Shown here piece by piece: positions 40,113-48,532 of a stretch of 64,000 nt of DNA (position 1 is the first letter of the stretch; every line of letters starts with the position of its first letter). Both the position numbers and the translations under genes were made by a program. The notes under the pieces are model-generated. The model was not told the origin of the DNA and searched no databases. It worked only from the letters and a program-made list of their open reading frames with translations. This DNA is from Bacteroides sp. ET71 (lineage in GTDB: Bacteria > Bacteroidota > Bacteroidia > Bacteroidales > Bacteroidaceae): NCBI RefSeq assembly GCF_023336905.1, contig NZ_JAMBLS010000010.1, positions 33,882-97,881 of the forward strand. The letters are read 5' to 3'.

Positions 40113-40823
40113 GTGGCGGAAGAACTTTTCGCACTGCTCGCTGAAGCGAGGGAAATCTATCTGCATGACGTCGTGGCAGGCGGCAAACGGTATGGCCGCT
40201 TTGTGGATGACTTCATCAACAGCCACCGGTACATAGACTGCGACAGCGCGGTCTGCCGGAACTGCCACGCAATGAACCTTCACATCGCCAGGGTCCTTCT
40301 TACCGACCTGGCCGAACGCACCCGCCTTTCGTTCGCGGCGGACACCTTTTCGTTCGGGGACTGCATGGAGCTAAAAACGGTGTATGACATTTCAGATCCG
40401 GGGGCTCCCGCCGGCCGGGACGGAACCGGCCTTGTCCCGGACGCCCCGCCCATTTCTTTCGACTGCAATTTTACCGAGAAACAGATGACAGGTATCGTGG
40501 CTTGCGCAAATACCTATCATCTGTTTTGTGTTTCTGCGGTGAGCATGGAGGACATGGAGGCCCTCTTTGCCTGCAGGGAGGGTTTCCGTATCCGGGTGAA
40601 CAACATCCGGCATGTGGCCGTGCTGTTCGACGCGCTGCTCGAAGGGTCGTACATACAGGCGCACTGGCAGTCCGTCCTCGAAAGAGGGAAATTCCTGGTT
40701 TCCAAGGACGGCAAACGCTTCGTGACCGCCTCGAGCCTCTCGACGGCCCTGTCCGCCGCAAGAAGCTGTATGACATCCACGACTATGGCCATAAGAAAAG
40801 CCGTCAGTCAGCTCCGTGAATGA
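40113..40823 (+). CDS. Conserved ICE protein of unknown function, possible N-terminal frameshift
   Basis: A 236-residue reading from a GTG start (VAEELFALLAEAREIYLHDV). It has CDSAVCRNCHAMN, with three cysteines and a histidine, and a central DCNFTEKQMTGIVACANTYH. I do not recognise a named family. An ATG at 40037 opens MNRPDKGLLSFWREAA in another frame, which would fit as the natural N-terminus. Joining the two needs removal of one base near 40075-40090. So the gene may be frameshifted, or may start at the GTG. Confidence 0.55.
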   Translation: MAEELFALLAEAREIYLHDVVAGGKRYGRFVDDFINSHRYIDCDSAVCRNCHAMNLHIARVLLTDLAERTRLSFAADTFSFGDCMELKTVYDISDPGAPAGRDGTGLVPDAPPISFDCNFTEKQMTGIVACANTYHLFCVSAVSMEDMEALFACREGFRIRVNNIRHVAVLFDALLEGSYIQAHWQSVLERGKFLVSKDGKRFVTASSLSTALSAARSCMTSTTMAIRKAVSQLRE

Positions 40824-40938
40824 AACCAACTGAAAGAACGGCAAACATGTGAAAGATAAAAGGCTGACCGTAGCAATGATATGGAGCCGGTATCACTGCC
40901 GGTTCCCTGCCATTGCCGTCCGCATCGCATAACTTTGT

Positions 40939-40966
40939 CCTCCGTCAGCGCAACGCCCGACGGAGG
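40939..40966. repeat. Hairpin upstream of the HTH gene
   Basis: CCTCCGTC and GACGGAGG pair across a 12-base loop, 36 bases before the ATG at 41002. It could be an attenuator or a terminator of the preceding gene. Confidence 0.5.
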
Positions 40967-41001
40967 CTTGCCTTTCATTGTAAAATCAAATCATACACAT
41001 A

Positions 41002-41397
41002 ATGCAGAACAGAACAACATTCATGGAACGGCTGAGCGAAAGGCTCAGTGCGGTAGAATCGGTACTGAAGAAGCTGGAACCGGTCGAAAGCCTGCTGCAA
41101 AGGCTGGAAATGCTGGAGGACTCTTTCTATTCAACGAAGAAGGTGTTTACATTCCAGGAGGCGTGCGTGTACATCGGCGTGTCGGAAAGTATGCTGTACA
41201 AGCTCACCGCAAACAAGGAGATACCCCACTACAAGCCGAGGGGCAAGATGGTCTATTTCGCCAAGGAGGAGCTGGACGCATGGCTCCTGCAGAACTGCGA
41301 GCCCGCCATAGACGACGCGACCCGTCAGGCCGCCGAATCCGCAACCGTTGAACCGTTCTTTAACCAGAGACGAAATGGAAAGCGAAAGAAGGACTAA
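41002..41397 (+). CDS. HTH excisionase-like DNA-binding protein
   Basis: A 131-residue protein. The first 45 residues form a coiled coil of leucine repeats (MERLSERLSAVESVLKKL). It is followed by FTFQEACVYIGVSESMLYKL and VYFAKEELDAWLL, the HTH_17 fold of excisionases. It overlaps the ATPase gene start at 41375 by 23 bases. The same coiled-coil plus HTH layout recurs at 47848 and 59551. Confidence 0.8.
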   Translation: MQNRTTFMERLSERLSAVESVLKKLEPVESLLQRLEMLEDSFYSTKKVFTFQEACVYIGVSESMLYKLTANKEIPHYKPRGKMVYFAKEELDAWLLQNCEPAIDDATRQAAESATVEPFFNQRRNGKRKKD

Positions 41398-42472
41398 CAT
41401 CATCGGGGCGGAGCTTGACGACAGCCGCCTTTCGGACATCCTGTCCGCCTCGCAGATAAAGGTGACGGACAGCTACGAGACCCCGCCGCAGATTATCTGG
41501 ATAGACAACTCCACCATCGCCACGCTCGGCAACTTCAGCGCATCGACCGGCAAGGCGAAGTCGAAGAAGACCTTCAACGTGTCGGCCATCGTCGCCGCTT
41601 CCCTGGCAGGCAAGCAGGTGCTGAACTACCGGGCGCATTTGCCGGAAGGGAAGCAGCGTATCCTGTATGTGGACACGGAACAGAGCCGTTTCCACTGCCA
41701 CAACGTGCTGGAACGCATCCTCAAGCTGGCGGGACTGCCGGACACGACGGACAACGACAGGCTCGACTTCATCTGCCTGCGCGAATATTCCCCCGCCATC
41801 CGCATCGAGGTGATCGACTATGCGCTGCGGCGCGGCAAGGGCTACGGGCTGGTGGTCATAGACGGCATCCGCGACCTGATGCTCGACATCAACAGCACCA
41901 GCGAATCCGTGGAGGTCATCAACAAGATGATGGAGTGGTCGTCGAAATACAACCTGCACATCCACTGCGTGCTGCACCTGAACAAAGGGGACAACAACGT
42001 GCGCGGGCATATCGGAACGGAGATGAGCAACAAGGCGGAAACGGTGCTGGTCATCAGCAAGGACAGCGAGAATCCCGGCGTCAGCGAAGTGCACGCCCTC
42101 CATATCAGGGAAAAGGAGTTCAGGCCGTTCGCCTTCACGATAGACGAAGCCGGGCTGCCCGTCATTGCGGAGGGCCATTCCGCATGTGAGCATCCCAAGC
42201 CGAGGCAGCGGACAAGCTTCACGGACCTGAGCATCGAGCAGCACCGGGAAGCCCTCGCCGCCGCTTTCGGCGACAAGCCCATCAAGGGGTTCGAGAACAT
42301 GCTCCAGGCGCTCATGGCCTCCTACGAGGCGATCGGCTTCAAGCGCGGGCGGAACGTGATGGTCAAGCTGCTGCTTTACCTGACCGACAACCTGAAGCTG
42401 ATACGCAAGCGGGACAAGCTGTTCTACTACGACATGTCGCCCGCCGAGGCCATGCTTTTCGACGAGGAATGA
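41375..42472 (+). CDS. RepA-like AAA ATPase
   Basis: The start at 41375 (MESERRTNIIGAELDD) is chosen; an upstream ATG at 41348 is also in frame. The protein has 365 residues. The P-loop region is ASTGKAKSKKTFN, Walker B is LVVIDGIRDL, and HLNKGDNNVRGHIG follows, as in RepA-type hexameric helicases (AAA_25). It probably supports replication of the excised circle or mobilization. Confidence 0.8.
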   Translation: MESERRTNIIGAELDDSRLSDILSASQIKVTDSYETPPQIIWIDNSTIATLGNFSASTGKAKSKKTFNVSAIVAASLAGKQVLNYRAHLPEGKQRILYVDTEQSRFHCHNVLERILKLAGLPDTTDNDRLDFICLREYSPAIRIEVIDYALRRGKGYGLVVIDGIRDLMLDINSTSESVEVINKMMEWSSKYNLHIHCVLHLNKGDNNVRGHIGTEMSNKAETVLVISKDSENPGVSEVHALHIREKEFRPFAFTIDEAGLPVIAEGHSACEHPKPRQRTSFTDLSIEQHREALAAAFGDKPIKGFENMLQALMASYEAIGFKRGRNVMVKLLLYLTDNLKLIRKRDKLFYYDMSPAEAMLFDEE

Positions 42473-42580
42473 CGGCGGGCGCGGGCATATATATAATCCA
42501 GTTTAATTTAGTACAGATATATATAGGGAAACAAACTAAACTAAACTTGTTTCGTGAAAACAAATGAAAGAAAAAACGGC

Positions 42581-43468
42581 ATGAACATATCGGAAGCAAA
42601 ACAGATACGCATCGTGGATTTCCTGGCGCAGCTCGGACACCGTGCGCAATACGTGAAATCGGGACAATACTGGTACCTCTCGCCGTTCCGTCGGGAGGAA
42701 ACGCCGTCGTTCAAGGTGAACGACCGGCTCAATGAATGGTACGACTTCGGGGCTGCCACCGGCGGCGACCTCGTGGAACTGGGGAAGCACCTGTACGGGA
42801 CGGACAGCGTGAGCGAGGTGCTGGCACATATTGAAAGGCACGCCGGCATCAACAGCCTGCCGAGGGTGCGGCTCCCGGCGGCGATGCTCCGGCCGGTGGA
42901 AGCGGAAATGAAGGACGTGAGGCTGGTGCCGCTGCGTCACCATGCGCTGCTGTCGTACCTCCGTTCCCGGATGATCGACGCCGACATCGGAAGGATGTTC
43001 TGCAAGGAGGTACATTACGAGCTGCGCAGGCGGCACTATTTCGGACTGGCGTTCGGCAACCTGTCCGGCGGCTACGAGGTGCGCAACCCCTATTACAAAG
43101 GCTGCCTGAAGAACAAGGACATATCGCTGATAAGGCACTCGCACGGCGAGACGCAGAGCCATGTGTGCGTCTTTGAAGGCTTCATGGACTTCCTCTCCTA
43201 TATGACCTTGCGGCAGGCCGGAGACAGGACGGTATGCCTCGATGCCCCCAGCGACCATCTTGTGATGAACTCCGTGGCCAACCTTAAAAAAGCATTGGGA
43301 CACCTGCATGGGTATTCCTTCATCCATTGCTACCTCGACAACGACCTTGCCGGGCGGAAGACGGTGGAGACCGTCGCCTCGCTGTTTGCCGGGAAGGTCA
43401 ACAACGAAGCCTACCGGTACGACGGCTACAAGGACCTGAACGACTACCTGAGAGGCAAAAGGCTCTGA
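42581..43468 (+). CDS. Toprim/CHC2-like DNA primase
   Basis: The ATG at 42581 (MNISEAKQIRIVDFLAQLG) gives 295 residues; a GTG at 42554 is possible. The N-terminal part resembles a CHC2 primase region (YWYLSPFRREETPSFKVN, WYDFGAATGGDLV) but lacks the zinc cysteines. The C-terminal toprim has VCVFEGFMDFLSY and IHCYLDNDLAGRK. It would prime the ICE DNA during transfer. A strong terminator follows. Confidence 0.82.
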   Translation: MNISEAKQIRIVDFLAQLGHRAQYVKSGQYWYLSPFRREETPSFKVNDRLNEWYDFGAATGGDLVELGKHLYGTDSVSEVLAHIERHAGINSLPRVRLPAAMLRPVEAEMKDVRLVPLRHHALLSYLRSRMIDADIGRMFCKEVHYELRRRHYFGLAFGNLSGGYEVRNPYYKGCLKNKDISLIRHSHGETQSHVCVFEGFMDFLSYMTLRQAGDRTVCLDAPSDHLVMNSVANLKKALGHLHGYSFIHCYLDNDLAGRKTVETVASLFAGKVNNEAYRYDGYKDLNDYLRGKRL

Positions 43469-43493
43469 CGCGGCCGGCGTGCCGGAACACAAG

Positions 43494-43525
43494 GAAGCCC
43501 TCCATCCGGAGGGCTTCTTTTTTTT
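43494..43525 (+). terminator. Rho-independent terminator after the primase
   Basis: GAAGCCCTCC and GGAGGGCTTC make a 10-base-pair stem with a 4-base loop, followed by eight T. Confidence 0.93.
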
Positions 43526-43714
43526 GTCCGCAAGCGACCCTGTTCAGGCATAAAACAGCCGTCAGAATATGATTTTAGAGTATGATTTTGAGAAATAGCA
43601 TAAATCTTATTAAGAAAATGAAGATTTGTATATCAATTATTTCCTAATATAATTCTGTTGGTTTTTCTTTGCAAACCAAATTCAGAATACAAAATAATAC
43701 TATTACGATAGAGT

Positions 43715-44155
43715 ATGAAATCATATTGGATATTTGCAATCGTACTGACGGTAGCCTACATCATCTACTATGCGGTGAACATCGCCAGAGACCTGTACGG
43801 AAAGAAAAGCCGTGGCGGGACGGAAGAGGAAGTCTTTGAACTCGATCCCGACGACGGCCAGGAGAGCGTGACGGTGACGGAAAGCGAGACCGGCTTCAAT
43901 GTCGGGACGGAGAAGTACGAGACCGCCTTTGAGGGCACCGGCGCTTCCGTGCAGGACGGCCCGGCGGAGGCGGACACGGAATCGGCCGAAGAACGGTTCG
44001 CCCGGATAAAGGCCGAAGCCGAGGCGAAGATGGAGGACAGCACCCCTTACCTGTCCGACGGATTCACGCCGGACGATATGTACAAGGCGATGATTTGCGG
44101 CGGCCGTCTGGAGAACCGTCCCGCAATGGACTGGAAACCGGTGGACAAAATTTAG
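43715..44155 (+). CDS. traD: Conjugal transfer protein TraD
   Basis: A 146-residue protein. One N-terminal membrane segment (IFAIVLTVAYIIYYAV) is followed by an acidic region (EEEVFELDPDD) and a conserved end, DDMYKAMICGGRL. This matches TraD of Bacteroidales conjugative transposons. It is the first transfer gene here; traA, traB and traC are missing from the left. The 190 AT-rich bases upstream should hold the tra promoter. Confidence 0.72.
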   Translation: MKSYWIFAIVLTVAYIIYYAVNIARDLYGKKSRGGTEEEVFELDPDDGQESVTVTESETGFNVGTEKYETAFEGTGASVQDGPAEADTESAEERFARIKAEAEAKMEDSTPYLSDGFTPDDMYKAMICGGRLENRPAMDWKPVDKI

Positions 44156-44157
44156 CG

Positions 44158-44487
44158 ATGAAAGAAACGAAGAAGATATTATGCGCCCTGTCCATGCTTG
44201 CAGTACCCTGCTGCGTCTTCGCCAAGAGCGGAGCCGTGAACTACTCCTGGGGAGCGGACGCGCTTGCCACCATGCACGACTTTGTGGTGACGATGATGCT
44301 GTATGTGCAGTACATCTGCTTTGCCGTCGCCTCGGTGGTGGCCGTCATATCCGCGCTCCAGATCTATATCAAATGGAATACGGGAGACGACAGCATCGTG
44401 AAATACATCGTGATGCTGGTCGGTGCGTGCCTGTTCTTCATCGGAGCCACCCTGGTATTCCCGGCCTTCTTCGGCTACCGCATCTGA
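44158..44487 (+). CDS. traE: TraE-like DUF4134 membrane protein (first copy)
   Basis: A 109-residue protein starting 2 bases after traD. A signal-like start (KKILCALSMLAVPCCVFA) precedes two membrane segments and LVGACLFFIGATLVFPAFFG, the DUF4134 ending. TraE is a VirB2-like subunit of the transfer channel. It is a paralogue of the next gene. Confidence 0.8.
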   Translation: MKETKKILCALSMLAVPCCVFAKSGAVNYSWGADALATMHDFVVTMMLYVQYICFAVASVVAVISALQIYIKWNTGDDSIVKYIVMLVGACLFFIGATLVFPAFFGYRI

Positions 44488-44526
44488 AAACGGATTTGAG
44501 ATTCAACGATATAATCACTAAAAGCA

Positions 44527-44813
44527 ATGAGAATGAAGAAGTTAAAGAAAGCAATGCAAAGAATCGTAGGCGCGGTGTTGTACAAGGTTGCGATGCTCGC
44601 CCTCCTGCTGGTGTCGGGGCCTGCCGCACTGATGGCGCAGAACACCGCAGGCGACTACACGGCAGGTACCAACGCCCTGACCACCGTGGCGGAGGAAATC
44701 GCCAAGTATGTGCCCATCATGGTGAAGCTGTGCTATGCCATCGCCGGAGTCGTGGCGATAGTGGGCGCCATCAGCGTCTATATCGCGATGAACAACGAGG
44801 AGCAGGACGTCAA
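44527..44813 (+). pseudogene. traE: TraE (DUF4134), second copy, 5' part, split by IME1
   Basis: MRMKKLKKAMQRIVGAV, a signal-like segment, then YIAMNNEEQDV. The frame runs on to 44946 through IME1 sequence, which is not native. The rest of the gene lies at 55171-55262. Joining at the shared TCAA gives 375 bases, a 124-residue protein with an intact ending. Confidence 0.9.
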
Positions 44814-45140
44814 AAATATCTTAGTCCTCCAAAATTGGTTGGAAAGGATAAGAAAGGAAGTGACAAATAAAGTGCTTAGTATCAAGCGAATAAGCGATTT
44901 TTTGATTTTTCCGATTCTTGCTCAACCGACTCTTAAAAAGATATAATAAAATGATTTTTGTTTCTGATTTGTTTCTCATATATGGCTTGATTTTCATATC
45001 TTTGCACATGCTTTCAAAGGCATAATCACGATGCAGAAACGATATATCAGCATCCGAAAAGCCCAACCCTCGCAGACCCTCTGCAAAATTCATTTTCCCT
45101 TCTTTCGGGAGTAAATTACCAAAATAAAATATAAACAAGC
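44814..45140. other. IME1 left end, non-coding
   Basis: 327 bases without a supported gene. It holds the left attachment end and the integrase promoter. Confidence 0.6.
44997..45004 (+). promoter_or_regulatory. -7 box upstream of the first IME1 integrase
   Basis: TATCTTTG, 136 bases before the ATG at 45141. The long leader may be regulated. Confidence 0.5.
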
Positions 45141-46313
45141 ATGGCAAGACCAAAGAAACAAGTCAAACTGAAGGAGCCGATTAAGATTCGTCTCAAACCT
45201 CTCGCAGATGGCAACAAGAGTATCTATCTTGACATCTACTGGAAGGGAGTCAGAAAGTATGAGTATCTGAAACTCTATATCATTCCTGAGGTCAATCCAC
45301 TCTGCAAGGAGCAGAACAAGGAAACGATGGCACTCGCAGAACGTATCAAGGCAGAGCGCATCAAGGCTCTCCATGGTCACGGAGTGCAAGACTGGGAAAC
45401 CGTCAAGCAGGGTTCACAACTCTTGACAGGATGGATCAAGAAGTATTGTGAAGGTGGAGTCAGCACCAAGAAGTCAACCCTCCATTGTCGTGTTGAAATG
45501 CTTCACACCGTGGAGAAATATCTTGAAGAGTCCAATCAGACCTTCATCACCCTTGAAGAGGTCAATGCTGATTTCTGCCGTGGGTATGTGAAGTTCCTTC
45601 GCACCTTCCCAAACTCACACTGCAAGTACATTGAGCCAAGACCTATCAGCCAGAACACGGCAAGCCGTTACCTCGGCATGTTCTCGACTACTCTCAACAA
45701 TGCTGTCCGTCAAGGTATTATCCGAAACAATCCAATGAAGGAACTGGATGCCAAGGAGCGCATTCAGCCAAAGGATGGCAAGAAGGAATACCTTACCATT
45801 GAGGAACTTAAAGCCCTCATGGCAACCGACAGTTACCGCCCAGAGGTCAAGCAAGCCTTCATCTTTGCTTGTTTCACTGGATTGCGACTCAGTGATATGT
45901 ACAAACTTGCACCGATTCACATTTTCAAGACTCCTGACGGCAAGGGCGAGTATATTGACATGGAAATGCAGAAGACGGAGAAGCCTGTCATCATCCCACT
46001 CTCTGAAGAGGCAAAGCGTTGGTTACCAAAACCAAAGGGAATAACAACTCCCTTCTTTGATATACCAACTACTCAGACCGTCATAGGCAGAGCCCTTCGC
46101 AAATGGGCAGAGGCAGCAGGTGTAGAGAAGCACATCAGTTTCCACTGTTCACGTCACACCTTCGGCACAATGATGCTGACACTTGGCGCAGACCTGTTCA
46201 CCACAAGCAAGTTGATGGGTCACACCAACATTCAGACCACTGAAATCTATGCGAAAATCGTAGATAAGAAGAAGGAGGAAGCCATCAACCTCATTGATGG
46301 AATGTTCAAGTAA
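45141..46313 (+). CDS. IME1 tyrosine integrase 1
   Basis: 390 residues, MARPKKQVKLKEPIKIRLKP. Catalytic residues are in GLRLSDMYK (Arg), SFHCSRHTFG (His-x-x-Arg), GHTNIQTTE (His) and IYAKI (Tyr). It is the outermost gene at the left end and resembles the ICE integrase. It is complete and is the best candidate for element insertion. Confidence 0.92.
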   Translation: MARPKKQVKLKEPIKIRLKPLADGNKSIYLDIYWKGVRKYEYLKLYIIPEVNPLCKEQNKETMALAERIKAERIKALHGHGVQDWETVKQGSQLLTGWIKKYCEGGVSTKKSTLHCRVEMLHTVEKYLEESNQTFITLEEVNADFCRGYVKFLRTFPNSHCKYIEPRPISQNTASRYLGMFSTTLNNAVRQGIIRNNPMKELDAKERIQPKDGKKEYLTIEELKALMATDSYRPEVKQAFIFACFTGLRLSDMYKLAPIHIFKTPDGKGEYIDMEMQKTEKPVIIPLSEEAKRWLPKPKGITTPFFDIPTTQTVIGRALRKWAEAAGVEKHISFHCSRHTFGTMMLTLGADLFTTSKLMGHTNIQTTEIYAKIVDKKKEEAINLIDGMFK

Positions 46314-46436
46314 AGGATGTACTTTGAAAGTACCCCCCCTTCAAAGAGTTAAGGGAGGTGACTTGAAATCACCCCCTTTGATAAACCAGGGTGGTGTTTC
46401 ACCCCAGTGGTATAACCAATTATAACAATCATTGAT
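46314..46436. repeat. Short repeated hairpins between integrases 1 and 2
   Basis: The gap has a C7 run (46336-46342 region), GGTGACTTGAAATCACC as a hairpin, and GGTGGTGTTTCACCCC. Several G/C-rich blocks repeat with partial complementarity. It may regulate integrase 2 translation. Confidence 0.5.
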
Positions 46437-47699
46437 ATGACCATCACACTTCGACAAAAAGACCTTGAAAACGACAACAAGAGCCTGTATCTTGACATCT
46501 ATGAGAATGGCAAGCGCAAGTTTGAGTTCCTTTCCCTCTACCTAATCCCTGAGATTAACCAAGAGACAAAGGAACGCAACGAGGCTACCTTGAAACGTGC
46601 GCAGGAGATTCGTGCCGAGCGCGTCCTTCATCCCGAGACCATTCCCGAGAAAGGTCACTTGATGGTTGTACCCGACATTCCCAACGATGACTCACCCGAA
46701 GTCATTGACTGGATCCAGACTTACATGGAGTGGATGGACGGCAATCCCGAATATTCCAAGAGGACTGTCGAGCAGACTCAATACCTTCAAGAACGCATGA
46801 AGGAGTTTCTGAAAGCCAAACGCAGACCGCACATCACTCTGATGAAGTTCGATAAGACATGGTTCAAGGCATTCTTTCTTTGGCTGAAGAATGACTATGT
46901 ACCTCAGAAGTATGTGAGAGTCAAGGCAAAGCCGTTGAGTAATGCCAGTTTGCGGAACATGCAGCAACGCATTGTCGCAGTATTCAACAAGGCAGTCAAG
47001 ACTGGCAAGTTGAAGGCAAACCCCTTCTATCAGTTGGAGAAGGAAGACACAATCTCCAAGCCAAAGTCTGGTCACAAGCTGTACCTTACACCCGATGAAC
47101 TCAAACTCTTCATGGCATCCGAAGAGACTAACGGAGTCAGGGAAACCCAGTTGGCATTTGGCTTCGCTTGCCTTACAGGACTACGCATCAGCGACATAAG
47201 GGCTTTGCGATGGTCAAACATCATGAGGAACGAGGTAACGAACACACTTGTAATCGTCCAGAAGAAGACCAAGGAACTCAATGCCGTCCCAATCTGCTCA
47301 ACCGCAGAAGCATGGATGCCACCCAAGAAGGATGACAAGGTTTTCCACCTTCCTGCCCATGCCAATGTGGATGCAGCTCTCAAACGAATAGCCAAGAAGG
47401 TAGGTATCACGAAGACAATCTCCTTCCATACCTCCCGACATACCTTTGGCACATTGATCCAAGCGGCTACTGGTGACATCGAGACCACCAAGAAACTCAT
47501 GGGTCACAAGTCGCTCAAATCAACCGCAGTCTATGCAGACGTGCTGACTGAGGAAAAGGTCAAGGCTATCTCCAATACCAAGACGGTATTCAGGAGTCGC
47601 AAGCCACACACCGAGAACAAGAAGATTCCACGAACCAAGCGAACGGCAGCGACCAACACGCACCCTCGCAAGGTCATAGATATACAGGATAACGAATAA
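46437..47699 (+). CDS. IME1 tyrosine integrase 2
   Basis: 420 residues, MTITLRQKDLENDNKSLYLD. Catalytic residues are in GLRISDIRAL (Arg), SFHTSRHTFG (His-x-x-Arg), GHKSLKSTA (His) and VYADV (Tyr). The C-terminal 50 residues are rich in Lys, Arg and Thr. It lies 123 bases after integrase 1. It is complete and clearly different from integrases 1 and 3. Confidence 0.9.
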   Translation: MTITLRQKDLENDNKSLYLDIYENGKRKFEFLSLYLIPEINQETKERNEATLKRAQEIRAERVLHPETIPEKGHLMVVPDIPNDDSPEVIDWIQTYMEWMDGNPEYSKRTVEQTQYLQERMKEFLKAKRRPHITLMKFDKTWFKAFFLWLKNDYVPQKYVRVKAKPLSNASLRNMQQRIVAVFNKAVKTGKLKANPFYQLEKEDTISKPKSGHKLYLTPDELKLFMASEETNGVRETQLAFGFACLTGLRISDIRALRWSNIMRNEVTNTLVIVQKKTKELNAVPICSTAEAWMPPKKDDKVFHLPAHANVDAALKRIAKKVGITKTISFHTSRHTFGTLIQAATGDIETTKKLMGHKSLKSTAVYADVLTEEKVKAISNTKTVFRSRKPHTENKKIPRTKRTAATNTHPRKVIDIQDNE

Positions 47700-47824
47700 C
47701 GGCTAACGAGCCGATTCAGGATAACAACCAGTTTCATTTCATCAAAAGCAGTGCCCTGATTCAAGGTAGTGGTTTCCGCTACCCTTAGGGGCTTGCTATC
47801 TCAAAACCAAGCATTCAGGATAAC
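47684..47824. repeat. Three copies of CAGGATAAC between integrase 2 and the HTH gene
   Basis: CAGGATAAC is at 47685-47693, 47717-47725 and 47816-47824. The last two extend to TTCAGGATAAC. A fourth copy is at 59540-59548 in IME2, just before the HTH gene. They could be sites for an excisionase or integrase arm. Confidence 0.7.
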
Positions 47825-47847
47825 GTAAACAACTAAATATCAAGATT

Positions 47848-48168
47848 ATGAATAAGACTATTGACAACGAGACTCTTCTTTTGAAGGTAGAGTCATTTGA
47901 GCATCGCATCGAGGTTCTGGAGAACACTCTCAGCGCAGCCAAGGAGGTATTGACACTTGAAGAAGCAGCCCTTTTCATGGGTATATCAAAGAGCAGTCTC
48001 TACAAGATGACCCATCGTCATGAGCTTCCTTTCTTCCGTCCAAACGGCAAACTCATCTACTTTGAGAAGGCTGAACTTCTGAAGTGGATGCGTCAGAACC
48101 GCAGCATGTCTGAGGCTGAGACCAAGGAGGCAGCAGCCCAGAAGCTGAATGAACTTGCCAACCACTAA
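47848..48168 (+). CDS. HTH excisionase-like protein (IME1)
   Basis: 106 residues. An N-terminal coiled coil (LLLKVESFEHRIEVLE) is followed by LTLEEAALFMGISKSSLYKM and IYFEKAELLKWMRQN, the HTH_17 excisionase fold. It resembles 41002-41397 and 59551-59994. It may act on the CAGGATAAC repeats just upstream. Confidence 0.82.
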   Translation: MNKTIDNETLLLKVESFEHRIEVLENTLSAAKEVLTLEEAALFMGISKSSLYKMTHRHELPFFRPNGKLIYFEKAELLKWMRQNRSMSEAETKEAAAQKLNELANH

Positions 48169-48171
48169 TCA

Positions 48172-48495
48172 ATGAGTATTATGAATCAGGATTTCAATCA
48201 ACAGCAGTACAACGACAAACTGGCTCAGGTAGCCAGCCTTGCCGTTACCTATGCCAAGGATGGCACAGGCTATCACAGTATGAAGGATGCCTTCAATGAA
48301 CTGTGCGAGATTTCACATGCCAACAAGGGCATTGACCAAGAAAACACTATCGGCAGACGAACCCTGCTTGTGCAGAGTGTCTGCATCAAGGCTATCCATG
48401 CGCTCACTCCATACCAGAACGAGCGACTTGAACAGCAGCTGAAGGACATTGCTTCGGACTATCCCGAGCATCGTCACCTGCATTTCCGCAGATAG
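48172..48495 (+). CDS. Small hypothetical protein (IME1)
   Basis: 107 residues, MSIMNQDFNQQQYNDKLAQV. Mostly helical by composition; not recognised. It lies 3 bases after the HTH gene and is likely co-transcribed with it. Confidence 0.6.
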   Translation: MSIMNQDFNQQQYNDKLAQVASLAVTYAKDGTGYHSMKDAFNELCEISHANKGIDQENTIGRRTLLVQSVCIKAIHALTPYQNERLEQQLKDIASDYPEHRHLHFRR

Positions 48496-48532
48496 TTTCT
48501 TCTTTCCCTTTTGTCATATCATAGACATATCA

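Noticed and set aside
41360-42244. 294-codon open frame on the minus strand
   Set aside because: It is antisense to the RepA-like ATPase in GC-rich DNA, where such shadows are common; the protein has no recognisable motif.
42536-43492. 318-codon open frame on the minus strand
   Set aside because: Antisense shadow of the primase gene, whose toprim motifs are clear.
44527-44946. TraE read as a complete 139-residue protein
   Set aside because: The last 44 residues are IME1 sequence and lack the conserved DUF4134 ending, which is found at 55171-55262.
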